Shown: piece by piece, positions 18,101 to 27,706 of the stretch
Numbering within the stretch: the stretch's first letter is position 1
How the letters are laid out: every line of letters begins with the position of its first letter
DNA from: DATAXP01 sp963708675
Lineage (GTDB): Bacteria > Planctomycetota > Planctomycetia > Pirellulales > PNKZ01
Assembly (NCBI GenBank): GCA_963708675.1
Contig: CAVPTO010000003.1
Span: 2,604,001 to 2,668,000 of the forward strand
Direction of reading: 5' to 3'
DNA: 64,000 nt
The notes under the pieces: generated by a model
What the model saw: only the letters and a program-made list of their open reading frames with translations
Database searches by the model: none
What the model was told of the DNA's origin: nothing
Program-made: the position numbers and the translations under genes

Positions 18101-18773
18101 ATGTCGAGCGATTTTTCCGTGGCGTCTTTGGATGCTGTCTTCGGCCAGGCCCAGGAACAGAACCATGAACGCTTCTACCTGATTTGCAAGCGCGCCATGG
18201 ACTTGATCGTGGCTGGACTTGCACTCGCGCTGCTTTTCCCGCTGTTTGCGATCGTGGCCCTACTGATCAAGGCGACGAGTCGTGGGGCGGTGTTTTTCGT
18301 GCAAACGAGGACCGGGAAATTCGGCAAGCCGTTCAAGTGCTACAAGTTTCGCTCGATGGTTCAAAATGCGGAATCGATGCGCAAGCGTAGCGGCGCTAAA
18401 CCATCATGCCGATCCGCGCACGTTTAAGGTTCAACGTGATCCGCGCATCACGCGTGTCGGCGAGTTCTTACGCAAAACGAGCATCGATGAGATGCCGCAG
18501 CTGTTGAATGTCCTTCGCGGCGAGATGAGCATCGTCGGGCCACGTCCTCCGTTACCAAGTGAGGTCCAACACTACGAGCCGCACGAATTGCGACGGCTAG
18601 AAGTGACGCCGGGACTGACGTGCATTTGGCAAGTATGCGGTCGCGGCGACATTCCCTTTCCCGAGCAGTGCAACATGGACATTCGATACATCGAGACTCG
18701 AAACCTGTTGCTCGACACGAAGCTGATCTTGTTAACGGTTCCGGCAGTCGTATTGCGTCGCGGAGCTTATTGA
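18101..18773 (+). pseudogene. Undecaprenyl-phosphate sugar transferase (WcaJ/PssY type), frameshifted
   Basis: Bacterial sugar transferases put the first sugar phosphate on undecaprenyl phosphate. The 5' part, from ATG 18101 with a strong SD, encodes KRAMDLIVAGLALALLFPLF, the membrane re-entrant helix, and VFFVQTRTGKFGKPFKCYKFRSM. At about 18386 the frame breaks: after ESMRK the sequence continues in the next frame as VAALNHHADPRTFKVQRDPR, LRKTSIDEMPQLLNVLRGEM, SIVGPRPPLP and PGLTCIWQVCGRG, all family-typical. One surplus base explains it. Either the gene is broken, the base is a sequencing error, or translation is recoded. The stop lies 35 bases before the giant protein gene. Confidence 0.85.
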
Positions 18774-18808
18774 AAAAACCCGCGTCATTTTCGAACAGGC
18801 GGTTGATA

Positions 18809-21800
18809 GTGGGTTTTCTCATCGCAATTGTCGCAGCAGATTGGCTCAGACGGTGGGTCGACGGGAAGCCGTCATCGGTCGATGCGCGACGCTATGGGCC
18901 TTGGATACGCTCCTTTGCATGGTTACGCTCCGTGGGACGATGGCTGGGCCGTGCAGCCCGATGTCTCGTTCGTTTTCCAGGCATGCGCAATCCAAACATG
19001 CGCGCTGCCCAGCGATCGCGAAGCCGGTTGCCTTTCATCACCGCGTATCTTTGGGGACCGGAAGAACTCGAACCGCGCGTGGTTCTGTCGGCCAGTCCGT
19101 TGATCGGCGTGGGACTCGACGCAATATCGGAGTCGAGTCCGGTCGAGGTCTTTAACGACGCCTTTCTAGAATCGAGCCCCTGGGTTTCGCAGGCTTACGA
19201 CACCGTCACCGGAGTCGAGACATGGGACGGCGGTCCAACCCTGTCCCTCGACGCCAACGATTGGGTCACGCAACTGACGCAGTGGACCGCCAGCAACGGC
19301 GACCTCATGCAACAGCGGGCAGGGACCGTGATGTTCCGCGACATCAACGGCCAGTACCCTGCGGGGATCTACACGGCGCAGTGGCAAGGGACCGGCACGG
19401 TGCTGTTCGGATTCGATGCCCAGGTCATCAGTCAAACCACCGGCAGCGACGGAACGCACTATGCGCAGTTGCTCGTGACGCCGACGAGCGCCGGAATCTA
19501 CGTCGACATCGCCTCGACCAGCGTGGCCGACCCGATTCGCAACATGCACGTGTGGATGCCCGACGCCAACGGCAATGCCCAGATCGGGCAGGTCTGGGCC
19601 CCGGGAGACAACTTCTCGCCGTTCACGCCGGAGTTTCTGGCGGAACTCGCCCCGTTCGACACGCTGCGGTTCATGGACTGGATGTCCACCAACTCGTCGA
19701 CTGTGGTCGATTGGTCCGATCGGCGTTTGTTAAGCGACGCTCGTCAGACGGGAGGGGACAACGGCGTCTCGTACGAGTACATGATCGAGCTCGCCAACGA
19801 GCTGCACGAGAACATGTGGATCAATCTTCCGTACCTTTCGAACGACAACTTCAACACGCAGCTGGCGACGTTGATCAAAGGCTCGCTCGACCCCGGTTTG
19901 GAGGTCTACGTCGAATGGTCGAATGAAATCTGGAACGGTCAGTTCCTCACGTCCCCTTGGATCAACAGCGAGTTGCTGCTGCCGCAGAACGCGGGCTTGG
20001 ACCGCTACGGCTTCATCGCCCAACAGATCGGTCATGATTTCAGCATCTGGTCGAGCGTCTTTGCCGGTCAAAGCAATGAATTGGTGCGCACCGTCGCCTA
20101 CCAGGCGGCCGACGCCAACGGGCTGAACGAGATCTTGTCGGACCTGAACGGTCAATTCGACGCGATCTCGACAGCGGCCTATGTCACTTTGACCGACGCG
20201 CAAACGGCGGCCTTCACCGCCTCGACCACCGGCGACGACGTGCTCGACGACGCCTTCGCCGACTTGCCGACCACGCTCAGCGGCCTGCAAAGCGTCGATG
20301 CCCTGGCCGTCCAGTACTCTGCCAGTTTGGGACGCAACATTCAGTTCGTCGCCTACGAAGGGGGTGAGCAGTTTTCGGCCTTCGGACAGACCGTGATCTA
20401 TCAGCAGGCCTTGTACGATGCGCAAGTCAACCCGCGCATCTACGACTTGTACGAAGACTTGATCACGGGCTTCGCCGCCGACGGCGGAATGCTCTTCATG
20501 CACTACTCGAACATCTCGCCCAACACCAAGTACGGCTCCTTCGGCGCGCTGCAGTATCTCGGGCAACCCGTCAGCCAAGCACCCAAGTATCAGGCCCTGC
20601 TCGATGCCGCGGAAGGCGCCTGGGCCGTGTCGACGGGAACGAGCGTCACTACGTATCGCAATGACCAGTCACACACAGGCGCCAATCTTACGGAAACCGT
20701 ACTCAATCCCGAAGACGTAAACGCCGACACGTTCGGAAAGCTGTTTACGACCCCGCTCGACGGTCAGGTTTATGCGCAGCCACTCTATGTTCCGGGAGTG
20801 AACTTCACGGTTGGTTCAAATGCCGGAACATACAACGTTGTATTTGTCGCCACGGAGAATGACAGCGTCTATGCGATCGATGCCGGCTCGGGAGCGATCC
20901 TTTGGCAAACCAGCTTTACGAATGCTGCGAACGGTATAACGGCCGTTCCAGCGGCGGATGTCGACAGCACCGACATTTCACCAACGTATGGCATCACCAG
21001 CACTCCGGTGATCGATGCCGCGACCAACACGATCTATGTGGTGGCCAACACTCGCGAACTCATCAACGGTGTGTACCACTATGTCTATCGCTTGCACGCG
21101 CTCGACCTTAGCACTGGACTCGAAAAGTTTGGTGGTCCTGCCCTCATTGGTGATACGACCTACAACGGCACTACGTTTACCAACAATACGCCTGTGTTTG
21201 TCGATGGGACGGCGCCAGACAACGTGGACGGCGTGGTCTACTTCAACGCGATGCGTCAGATTCAGCGTGCAGCGCTGGAGTTGGTGAATGGTGTCGTGTA
21301 CTTCGGGTTCGCCGCTCATGGAACTGTCGAGCCGTACCACGGCTGGTTGCTTGGCTATAGCGCCAGCAATTTGCAGCTTGTCTCAGTGTTCAACGACACG
21401 CCGAACGGAGTCGACGGAGGCATCTGGGCGGCTGGCGATGGCATCGCCGTGGACAGCGACGGCAACATGTACGTCTCAACCGGCAATGGCACGTTCGATG
21501 GTGCGCTGAATGCCAGCGGATTCCCGACGCGTAACGATTATGGCGACTCCGTCATCAAGCTCGTCGTCGATCCTACCACGAGCGCAAGTCATCAGAACGG
21601 CAACGGTTGGGGTGTTGAGATCGTCGATTACTTCACGCCGTCGAATCAGCAAGCTCTGCAGAATGGCGATCTCGATCTCGGTTCGGGCGGTGTGTTATTG
21701 CTCCCCGATTCTGTCGGCAGCGCTACGGCTCCGCACCTGATGGTCGTCATCGGAAAGATTGGTGTGATGTATGTGCTGAATCGTGACAACATGGGCAAAT

Positions 21801-24800
21801 ACGATCCCAGCGGCGATCAGATTGTCCAGGAGGTTCCAGGACTCACGCTGGCCGGCGTATGGGGCACGCCCGAATACTACGACGGTCAGATTTATATCGC
21901 CGGCAACTCGGGATTCGGCGAGACGGTGCCCATCGCCAACGGCGCGCTTGGCACGACTTACTCATCGATCTCTGCGGATCGCTATAAGTATCCAGGCTCC
22001 AACGGCAGCATTTCCGCCGACGGTAGCACGAACGGAATCGTGTGGAACGTCGATTACGGCACGGGCGAGTTGCGGGCCTACAATGCCAGCAGCTATGCCG
22101 ATGAGATCTATACCAGTGACCAGGCGGCGAGCGGTCGCGACACGCTTGGGCAAGCCGTTAAGTTTGCCGTTCCCACGGTCGCCGACGGAAAGGTCTTCGT
22201 CGGCACGGCCAACGGCTTGGTGATCTATGGTCTTCTATCCACGCCGACCTCGCCCCCTCCAACACCCACACAACTGGCGGCGACAACAATATCGAGCACC
22301 GAAATCGATCTCAATTGGCAGGCGCAAACCGGCTCGGAAGATGGCTTCAAAATCGAAGAGTCGACCGATGGAGTGAACTTCATTCAGGTCGGCGTTGCGG
22401 CGGCTGGTGTTATGAGCTTTGCCGTCACCAACTTGCAATTGCAAACGGATTATACGTTCCGTATTCGCGCCTTTAACGACAACGGCAACTCCGGCTATTC
22501 GAACACGGCCTCGGCAATTACCGGATCGTCGACTGGCCTGACGACTGTTAATTTCTCCAACGGATTCGTCGGATCCGCGGGCTTGCTGACGCTGAATGGT
22601 TCAGCGGCAGTGAGCGGCTCGACCTTAGTCCTGACCAATGGCGGACTGTATCAGTCGGCCAGCGCTTTCACGAGCAGCCAGGTCAGCGTCGCGACGTTCA
22701 CCAGCAGCTTCAATTTTCAACTGCTCAATCCGGCCGGTGATGGGTTCACCTTCACGATTCAAAGCAATAGCCCGACAGCGCTGGGCGGCCTCGGCGGCAA
22801 TTTGGGCTATGGCGCTGACGGGTATCCAGGCGGGCACCCGGCCATCGGCAACAGCGTCGCCATCAAGTTCGACATGGCCAACAACTCAGGCGAAGGTGGT
22901 GACTCGACCGGCTTGTACATCAACGGTGCAACGCCGACTAACATCGGTTCGATTGATCTGACCTCCACTGGGATCAACCTGCACAGCGGTGACATCTTCA
23001 ACGTCGCCATGACCTACAACGGCACGACCTTGTCGGTGACGATCACTGACACCGCTACCGGAGCGAAAGCCACGCAGAACTATACCGTCAGCATCGGGCC
23101 TTCCGCTTACGTTGGATTCACCGCAGGCACTGGCGGCGCATCGGCCACGCAAGAGATCCTGAACTGGACGTTTACTTCCGGCAACAACCAATCGGCGCCC
23201 GCTGCGCCCAGCAATGCTCTCGCCACGCTGACCAGCAACAGCCAGGTCGCGCTCACTTGGACCAACAATGCGACGAATCAAACAGGCTTCCTGATCGAAC
23301 GGAAGACCGGCGTCAACGGAACCTATGCACAAGTGGCCTCAGTCGCGGCTAATGTCAACAGTTGGACCGACACCAGCGTCACTGTCGGTAACACGTACTA
23401 CTACCGTGTTCGCGCCACCAACGCCGTCGGCAACTCAGGCTATTCCAATGAAACGAACGTGACCGTCACCACGCCGGTTACGGTCAACTATGCCAACGGC
23501 TTCGCCAGTGCCGGCAGCGCGCTGACACTCAACGGCTCGGCAGCCGTGAGTGGCTCGGCGTTGGTGCTGACCAATGGCGGACTATATCAGTCGGCCAGCG
23601 CTTTCACCAGCAGCCAGGTGAACGTGGCCTCGTTCACCAGTAGCTTCAACTTTCAATTGCTCAATGCCGCCGCCGACGGATTCACGTTCACGATTCAAAG
23701 CAATAGCCCGACCGCGCTAGGCGGAGTTGGCGGCAACCTGGGTTATGGCGCTGACGGTTATGCCGGCGGGCACCCGGCTATCGGCAACAGCATCGCGATC
23801 AAGTTCGACCTGGCAAGCAACTCCGGTGAAGGCGCCAACTCCACGGGCCTGTACATCAACGGCGCGACACCGACTAACGTCGGTTCGATCGACCTAACGT
23901 CCGCAGGCATCAACTTGCACAGCGGAGATCTCTTCAACGTCGCCATGACGTACGACGGCACGACCTTGTCGGTGACGATCACCGACACCGTTACCGGCGC
24001 CAAGGCCACGCAGCATTACACCGTCGGCATCGGCCCCACCGCCTACGTCGGTTTCACGGCGGGCACTGGCGGCGTGTCCGCAACGCAAGAGATCCTGAAC
24101 TGGACGTTTACTTCGGGCAGCAGCAGCACTCAATCGGCGCCCGCCGCGCCGAGCAACGCCCTTGCCACGCTCACTAGCAACAGCCAGATCGCGCTCACCT
24201 GGACCAACAACGCCACCAACCAGACAGGCTTTGTGGTCGAGCGCAAGACCGGGGCCACTGGGACGTACGCACAGGTGGCCTCCGTCGCAGCGAATGTCAC
24301 CACGTGGACCGACACCAGCGTCACGGCTGGCAACACGTACTACTACACCGTGCAAGCCACGAACGCAGTCGGCAACTCGGCTAACTCCAACGAAACGAGC
24401 GTCACAGTACCAGCGACGGTCACCACGCCGGTGACCGTCAACTATGCCAACGGCTTCGCTACTGCCGGAAGCGCGCTGACGCTCAATGGATCGGCGGCGG
24501 TGAGTGGTTCGGCATTGCTGCTGACCAACGGCGGACTGTATCAGTCGGCAAGTGCGTTCACGAGTAGCCAGGTCAACGTGGCCTTATTCACCAGCAGCTT
24601 CAACTTCCAACTGCTCAATCCCGCCGGCGACGGATTCACCTTCACCATTCAGAGCAGCAGCCCAACGGCGCTCGGCGGAGTCGGCGGCAACTTGGGCTAT
24701 GGTGCTGACGGTTATACCGGCGGACACCCGGCCATCGGCAACAGCGTCGCCATCAAGTTCGACCTGGCCAACAACTCCGGCGAAGGCAACGACTCGACGG

Positions 24801-26968
24801 GGTTGTACATCAACGGTGCGACGCCGACGAATGTCGGCTCGGTCGACCTGACTTCCAGCGGGATCAACCTGCACAGCGGCGACATCTTCAACGTCGCCAT
24901 GACCTACAACGGCACGACCTTGTCGGTGACGATCACCGACACCGTCACCGGAGCGAAAGCTACGCAGAACTACACCGTCAGCATTGGGCCTACCGCCTAC
25001 GTCGGATTCACCGCGGGCACGGGCGGCGTGTCCGCCACACAAGAGATTCTGAACTGGACGTTTACTTCGGGCAGCAGCAGCACTCAATCGGCGCCCGCCG
25101 CCCCAAGTAATGCCCTCGCCACGCTCACCAGTAACAGCCAGGTCGCGCTGAGTTGGACCAACAACGCAACGAATCAAACAGGCTTCGTGATAGAACGCAA
25201 GACCGGCGTCAGCGGAACCTACGCGCAGGTCGCCTCGGTCGCGGCGAACGTTACCACATGGACTGACACGAGCGTCACGGCTGGCAATACCTACTACTAC
25301 ACGGTGCAAGCCACGAACGCAGTCGGCAACTCGGCGAACTCGAATGAAACGAGCGTTACGGTTACGGCAGTGACCCCACCTGCGACTGTCAACTATGCCA
25401 ACGGCTTCGCCAGTGCCGGCAGCGCGCTGACACTCAACGGCTCGGCAGCCGTGAGTGGCTCGGCGTTGGTGCTGACCAATGGCGGACTATATCAATCGGC
25501 CAGCGCTTTCACGAGCAGCCAAGTGAATGTCGCCTCATTCACCAGCAGCTTCAACTTCCAACTGCTCAATCCCGCCGGCGACGGATTCACCTTTACGATT
25601 CAGAGCAGCAGTCCGACAGCGCTCGGCGGTGTCGGCGGCAACTTGGGCTATGGCGCTGACGGGTATACCGGCGGGCATCCGGCCATCGGCAACAGCGTCG
25701 CCATCAAGTTCGACCTGGCCAACAACTCCGGCGAAGGCAGCAACTCCACAGGCTTGTACGTCAACGGCGCGACGCCGACCAACGTCGGGTCGGTCGATCT
25801 GACGTCCAGCGGGATCAACCTGCACAGCAGCGACATCTTCAACGTCGCCATGACGTACAACGGCACGACCTTGTCGGTGACCATCACCGACACCGTCACC
25901 GGAGCGAAAGCTACGCAGAACTACACCGTCAGCATTGGGCCTACCGCCTACGTCGGATTCACCGCGGGCACGGGCGGCGTGTCCGCCACACAAGAGATTC
26001 TGAACTGGACGTTTACTTCGGGCAGCAGCAGCACTCAATCGGCGCCCGCCGCCCCAAGTAATGCCCTCGCCACGCTCACCAGTAACAGCCAGGTCGCGCT
26101 GAGTTGGACCAACAACGCAACGAATCAAACAGGCTTCGTGATAGAACGCAAGACCGGCGTCAGCGGAACCTACGCGCAGGTCGCCTCGGTCGCGGCGAAC
26201 GTTACCACATGGACTGACACGAGCGTCACGGCTGGCAATACCTACTACTACACGGTGCAAGCCACCAATGCCGTCGGCAACTCTGCCAACTCGAATGAAA
26301 CGAGCGTCACAGTCACCGCGCCAGTGAATGTCAACTACGCCAATGGATTCGCCAGCGCCGGTAGCGCACTGACGCTCAACGGCTCGGCGGCGGTGAGTGG
26401 TTCGGCATTGGTGCTGACCAATGGCGGACTATATCAATCGGCCAGCGCTTTCACGAGCAGCCAGGTCAGCGTCGCCTCATTCACCAGCAGCTTCAACTTC
26501 CAACTGCTCAATCCCGCCGGCGACGGATTCACCTTTACGATTCAGAGCAGCAGTCCGACAGCGCTCGGCGGTGTCGGCGGCAACTTGGGCTATGGCGCTG
26601 ACGGGTATACCGGCGGGCATCCGGCCATCGGCAACAGCGTCGCCATCAAGTTCGACCTGGCCAACAACTCCGGCGAAGGCAGCAACTCCACAGGCTTGTA
26701 CGTCAACGGCGCGACGCCGACCAACGTCGGCTCGGTCGATCTAACGTCCAGCGGGATCAACCTGCACAGCGGCGACATCTTCAACGTCGCCATGACCTAC
26801 AACGGCACGACCTTGTCCGTGACGATCACCGACACCGTCACCGGAGCGAAAGCCACCCAGAACTACACCGTCAGCATCGGACCGACCGCCTACGTCGGAT
26901 TCACCGCGGGCACCGGCGGCGCATCGGCCACCCAAAAGATCCTCAACTGGACCTTCGCCTCGGCCTAG
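18809..26968 (+). CDS. Giant secreted protein copy 2: leader, LEPR-XLL, glycoside-hydrolase-like, beta-propeller, five FN3-lectin units
   Basis: About 2719 residues. The start is set at GTG 18809 (AGGCGG six bases upstream); TTG 18803 is an alternative, and codons further upstream overlap the sugar transferase. Order: hydrophobic leader VGFLIAIVAADWL, LEPRVVLS at about 86-93, the hydrolase-like domain (to about 600; EWSNEIWNG and YEGGEQF), a PQQ/quinoprotein-like beta-propeller (about 611-1142; VVFVATENDSVYAIDAGSG), then five fibronectin III plus legume-lectin-like units to the C-terminus. No dockerin or anchor is seen; the chain ends inside the last lectin's final strand. It is probably a surface or matrix protein binding and perhaps cleaving polysaccharide. 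Confidence 0.85.
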   Translation: MGFLIAIVAADWLRRWVDGKPSSVDARRYGPWIRSFAWLRSVGRWLGRAARCLVRFPGMRNPNMRAAQRSRSRLPFITAYLWGPEELEPRVVLSASPLIGVGLDAISESSPVEVFNDAFLESSPWVSQAYDTVTGVETWDGGPTLSLDANDWVTQLTQWTASNGDLMQQRAGTVMFRDINGQYPAGIYTAQWQGTGTVLFGFDAQVISQTTGSDGTHYAQLLVTPTSAGIYVDIASTSVADPIRNMHVWMPDANGNAQIGQVWAPGDNFSPFTPEFLAELAPFDTLRFMDWMSTNSSTVVDWSDRRLLSDARQTGGDNGVSYEYMIELANELHENMWINLPYLSNDNFNTQLATLIKGSLDPGLEVYVEWSNEIWNGQFLTSPWINSELLLPQNAGLDRYGFIAQQIGHDFSIWSSVFAGQSNELVRTVAYQAADANGLNEILSDLNGQFDAISTAAYVTLTDAQTAAFTASTTGDDVLDDAFADLPTTLSGLQSVDALAVQYSASLGRNIQFVAYEGGEQFSAFGQTVIYQQALYDAQVNPRIYDLYEDLITGFAADGGMLFMHYSNISPNTKYGSFGALQYLGQPVSQAPKYQALLDAAEGAWAVSTGTSVTTYRNDQSHTGANLTETVLNPEDVNADTFGKLFTTPLDGQVYAQPLYVPGVNFTVGSNAGTYNVVFVATENDSVYAIDAGSGAILWQTSFTNAANGITAVPAADVDSTDISPTYGITSTPVIDAATNTIYVVANTRELINGVYHYVYRLHALDLSTGLEKFGGPALIGDTTYNGTTFTNNTPVFVDGTAPDNVDGVVYFNAMRQIQRAALELVNGVVYFGFAAHGTVEPYHGWLLGYSASNLQLVSVFNDTPNGVDGGIWAAGDGIAVDSDGNMYVSTGNGTFDGALNASGFPTRNDYGDSVIKLVVDPTTSASHQNGNGWGVEIVDYFTPSNQQALQNGDLDLGSGGVLLLPDSVGSATAPHLMVVIGKIGVMYVLNRDNMGKYDPSGDQIVQEVPGLTLAGVWGTPEYYDGQIYIAGNSGFGETVPIANGALGTTYSSISADRYKYPGSNGSISADGSTNGIVWNVDYGTGELRAYNASSYADEIYTSDQAASGRDTLGQAVKFAVPTVADGKVFVGTANGLVIYGLLSTPTSPPPTPTQLAATTISSTEIDLNWQAQTGSEDGFKIEESTDGVNFIQVGVAAAGVMSFAVTNLQLQTDYTFRIRAFNDNGNSGYSNTASAITGSSTGLTTVNFSNGFVGSAGLLTLNGSAAVSGSTLVLTNGGLYQSASAFTSSQVSVATFTSSFNFQLLNPAGDGFTFTIQSNSPTALGGLGGNLGYGADGYPGGHPAIGNSVAIKFDMANNSGEGGDSTGLYINGATPTNIGSIDLTSTGINLHSGDIFNVAMTYNGTTLSVTITDTATGAKATQNYTVSIGPSAYVGFTAGTGGASATQEILNWTFTSGNNQSAPAAPSNALATLTSNSQVALTWTNNATNQTGFLIERKTGVNGTYAQVASVAANVNSWTDTSVTVGNTYYYRVRATNAVGNSGYSNETNVTVTTPVTVNYANGFASAGSALTLNGSAAVSGSALVLTNGGLYQSASAFTSSQVNVASFTSSFNFQLLNAAADGFTFTIQSNSPTALGGVGGNLGYGADGYAGGHPAIGNSIAIKFDLASNSGEGANSTGLYINGATPTNVGSIDLTSAGINLHSGDLFNVAMTYDGTTLSVTITDTVTGAKATQHYTVGIGPTAYVGFTAGTGGVSATQEILNWTFTSGSSSTQSAPAAPSNALATLTSNSQIALTWTNNATNQTGFVVERKTGATGTYAQVASVAANVTTWTDTSVTAGNTYYYTVQATNAVGNSANSNETSVTVPATVTTPVTVNYANGFATAGSALTLNGSAAVSGSALLLTNGGLYQSASAFTSSQVNVALFTSSFNFQLLNPAGDGFTFTIQSSSPTALGGVGGNLGYGADGYTGGHPAIGNSVAIKFDLANNSGEGNDSTGLYINGATPTNVGSVDLTSSGINLHSGDIFNVAMTYNGTTLSVTITDTVTGAKATQNYTVSIGPTAYVGFTAGTGGVSATQEILNWTFTSGSSSTQSAPAAPSNALATLTSNSQVALSWTNNATNQTGFVIERKTGVSGTYAQVASVAANVTTWTDTSVTAGNTYYYTVQATNAVGNSANSNETSVTVTAVTPPATVNYANGFASAGSALTLNGSAAVSGSALVLTNGGLYQSASAFTSSQVNVASFTSSFNFQLLNPAGDGFTFTIQSSSPTALGGVGGNLGYGADGYTGGHPAIGNSVAIKFDLANNSGEGSNSTGLYVNGATPTNVGSVDLTSSGINLHSSDIFNVAMTYNGTTLSVTITDTVTGAKATQNYTVSIGPTAYVGFTAGTGGVSATQEILNWTFTSGSSSTQSAPAAPSNALATLTSNSQVALSWTNNATNQTGFVIERKTGVSGTYAQVASVAANVTTWTDTSVTAGNTYYYTVQATNAVGNSANSNETSVTVTAPVNVNYANGFASAGSALTLNGSAAVSGSALVLTNGGLYQSASAFTSSQVSVASFTSSFNFQLLNPAGDGFTFTIQSSSPTALGGVGGNLGYGADGYTGGHPAIGNSVAIKFDLANNSGEGSNSTGLYVNGATPTNVGSVDLTSSGINLHSGDIFNVAMTYNGTTLSVTITDTVTGAKATQNYTVSIGPTAYVGFTAGTGGASATQKILNWTFASA
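19019..20600 (+). repeat. Long direct repeat, unit 2 (hydrolase-like domain)
   Basis: Second copy of the repeat at 14013-15594. After its right end this copy continues into the beta-propeller, whereas copy 1 goes straight into the fibronectin domain; both then share the same linker (TSPPPTPTQ). Confidence 0.9.
22547..26968 (+). repeat. Tandem lectin + fibronectin III repeats, about 0.95 kb each
   Basis: Five lectin modules begin at about 22547, 23483, 24437, 25388 and 26330 (spacings 936, 954, 951, 942). Each carries the same blocks (ALTLNGSAAVSGSALVLTNG, FTFTIQSSSPTALGG, GHPAIGNSVAIKFDLANNSG, YVGFTAGTGG). The stretch of about 25080-25350 recurs almost base for base at 26030-26300, so the last units arose by very recent duplication or conversion; earlier units are more diverged. 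Confidence 0.92.
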
Positions 26969-27012
26969 TGTCGCGAGATCACTTCTACGCCGATCTCACG
27001 GGCGATCTCGAA

Positions 27013-27447
27013 CTAGCGCTTCGCAGCAGCACCTGCGGTGTTGCCCTTGTTACCGCCAATGAAGTACGTGCCCTGCGTCATGAATCCAGCTCGATGTCCG
27101 GTGCTGCCGATGGCACGTTGGCCAGTCATCGCATCGATTTCCTGCTGCTCGAATTGCACTTGGTTTTCGAGCTGCTGAATATCGGAACTTTGCTGACGGC
27201 TAGCTTGCCGCTGCGCGAAGAGCGGCTGCGTAATCGTGAAGTAGTTGATGAAAGTCAGATTTGAGTTCTGAGTGATCGCCAGATAAGGACTGATCGCGGG
27301 ACGCTGAGGGCTATACCGAGCCGACGGACTTTTCAAATTGAGCGTATCGTTGCCCAGGCTTGGAGTCCGCGGCGCGGCTTGCACTGTCGCAGCAACGGCA
27401 CACAAAGCGAAGGTGCATGCTACGACAAAATGGCGTGTCTGGTTCAA
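27013..27447 (-). CDS. Small secreted protein of unknown function
   Basis: The start is set at TTG 27447 because AAGGAG lies six bases upstream and the protein then begins with a normal signal peptide (basic start, hydrophobic VVACTFALCAVAATVQA, cleavage near AAP). The mature part is about 115 residues with a Gln/Glu-rich stretch (QQSSDIQQLENQVQF) that could form a short coiled coil, followed by a Gly-rich end. No family recognised. It converges on the giant protein gene, 44 bases from its stop. Confidence 0.7.
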   Translation of the reverse strand: MNQTRHFVVACTFALCAVAATVQAAPRTPSLGNDTLNLKSPSARYSPQRPAISPYLAITQNSNLTFINYFTITQPLFAQRQASRQQSSDIQQLENQVQFEQQEIDAMTGQRAIGSTGHRAGFMTQGTYFIGGNKGNTAGAAAKR

Positions 27448-27706
27448 GTTGAACTCCTTCTCGCTACAAGAGCCAGGTCCTGCTCGTTGCTTGCCCATCG
27501 CCTCTTCCTTTCTCCTCTTCGACACGTTTGTAGCACGAAAACAGGAGTTTCAAAACAGGCCGTAGGGGTTATGGTTCGCCCCATCAGATAGCGTCGCCGC
27601 GCGGTGCAGCCGAGCATTGTTCGTCTGGTCGTTAGAAGACGAACGAATGCTTGCTCCGGGTGTTGAGTGCATGCATACTGTCGCGTAACCTTGAGTCCTC
27701 ATCCGT

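Noticed and set aside
24584..26260. Minus-strand frames of 241 codons repeated twice
   Set aside because: Antisense shadows of the lectin repeats; low-complexity, no ribosome-binding site.
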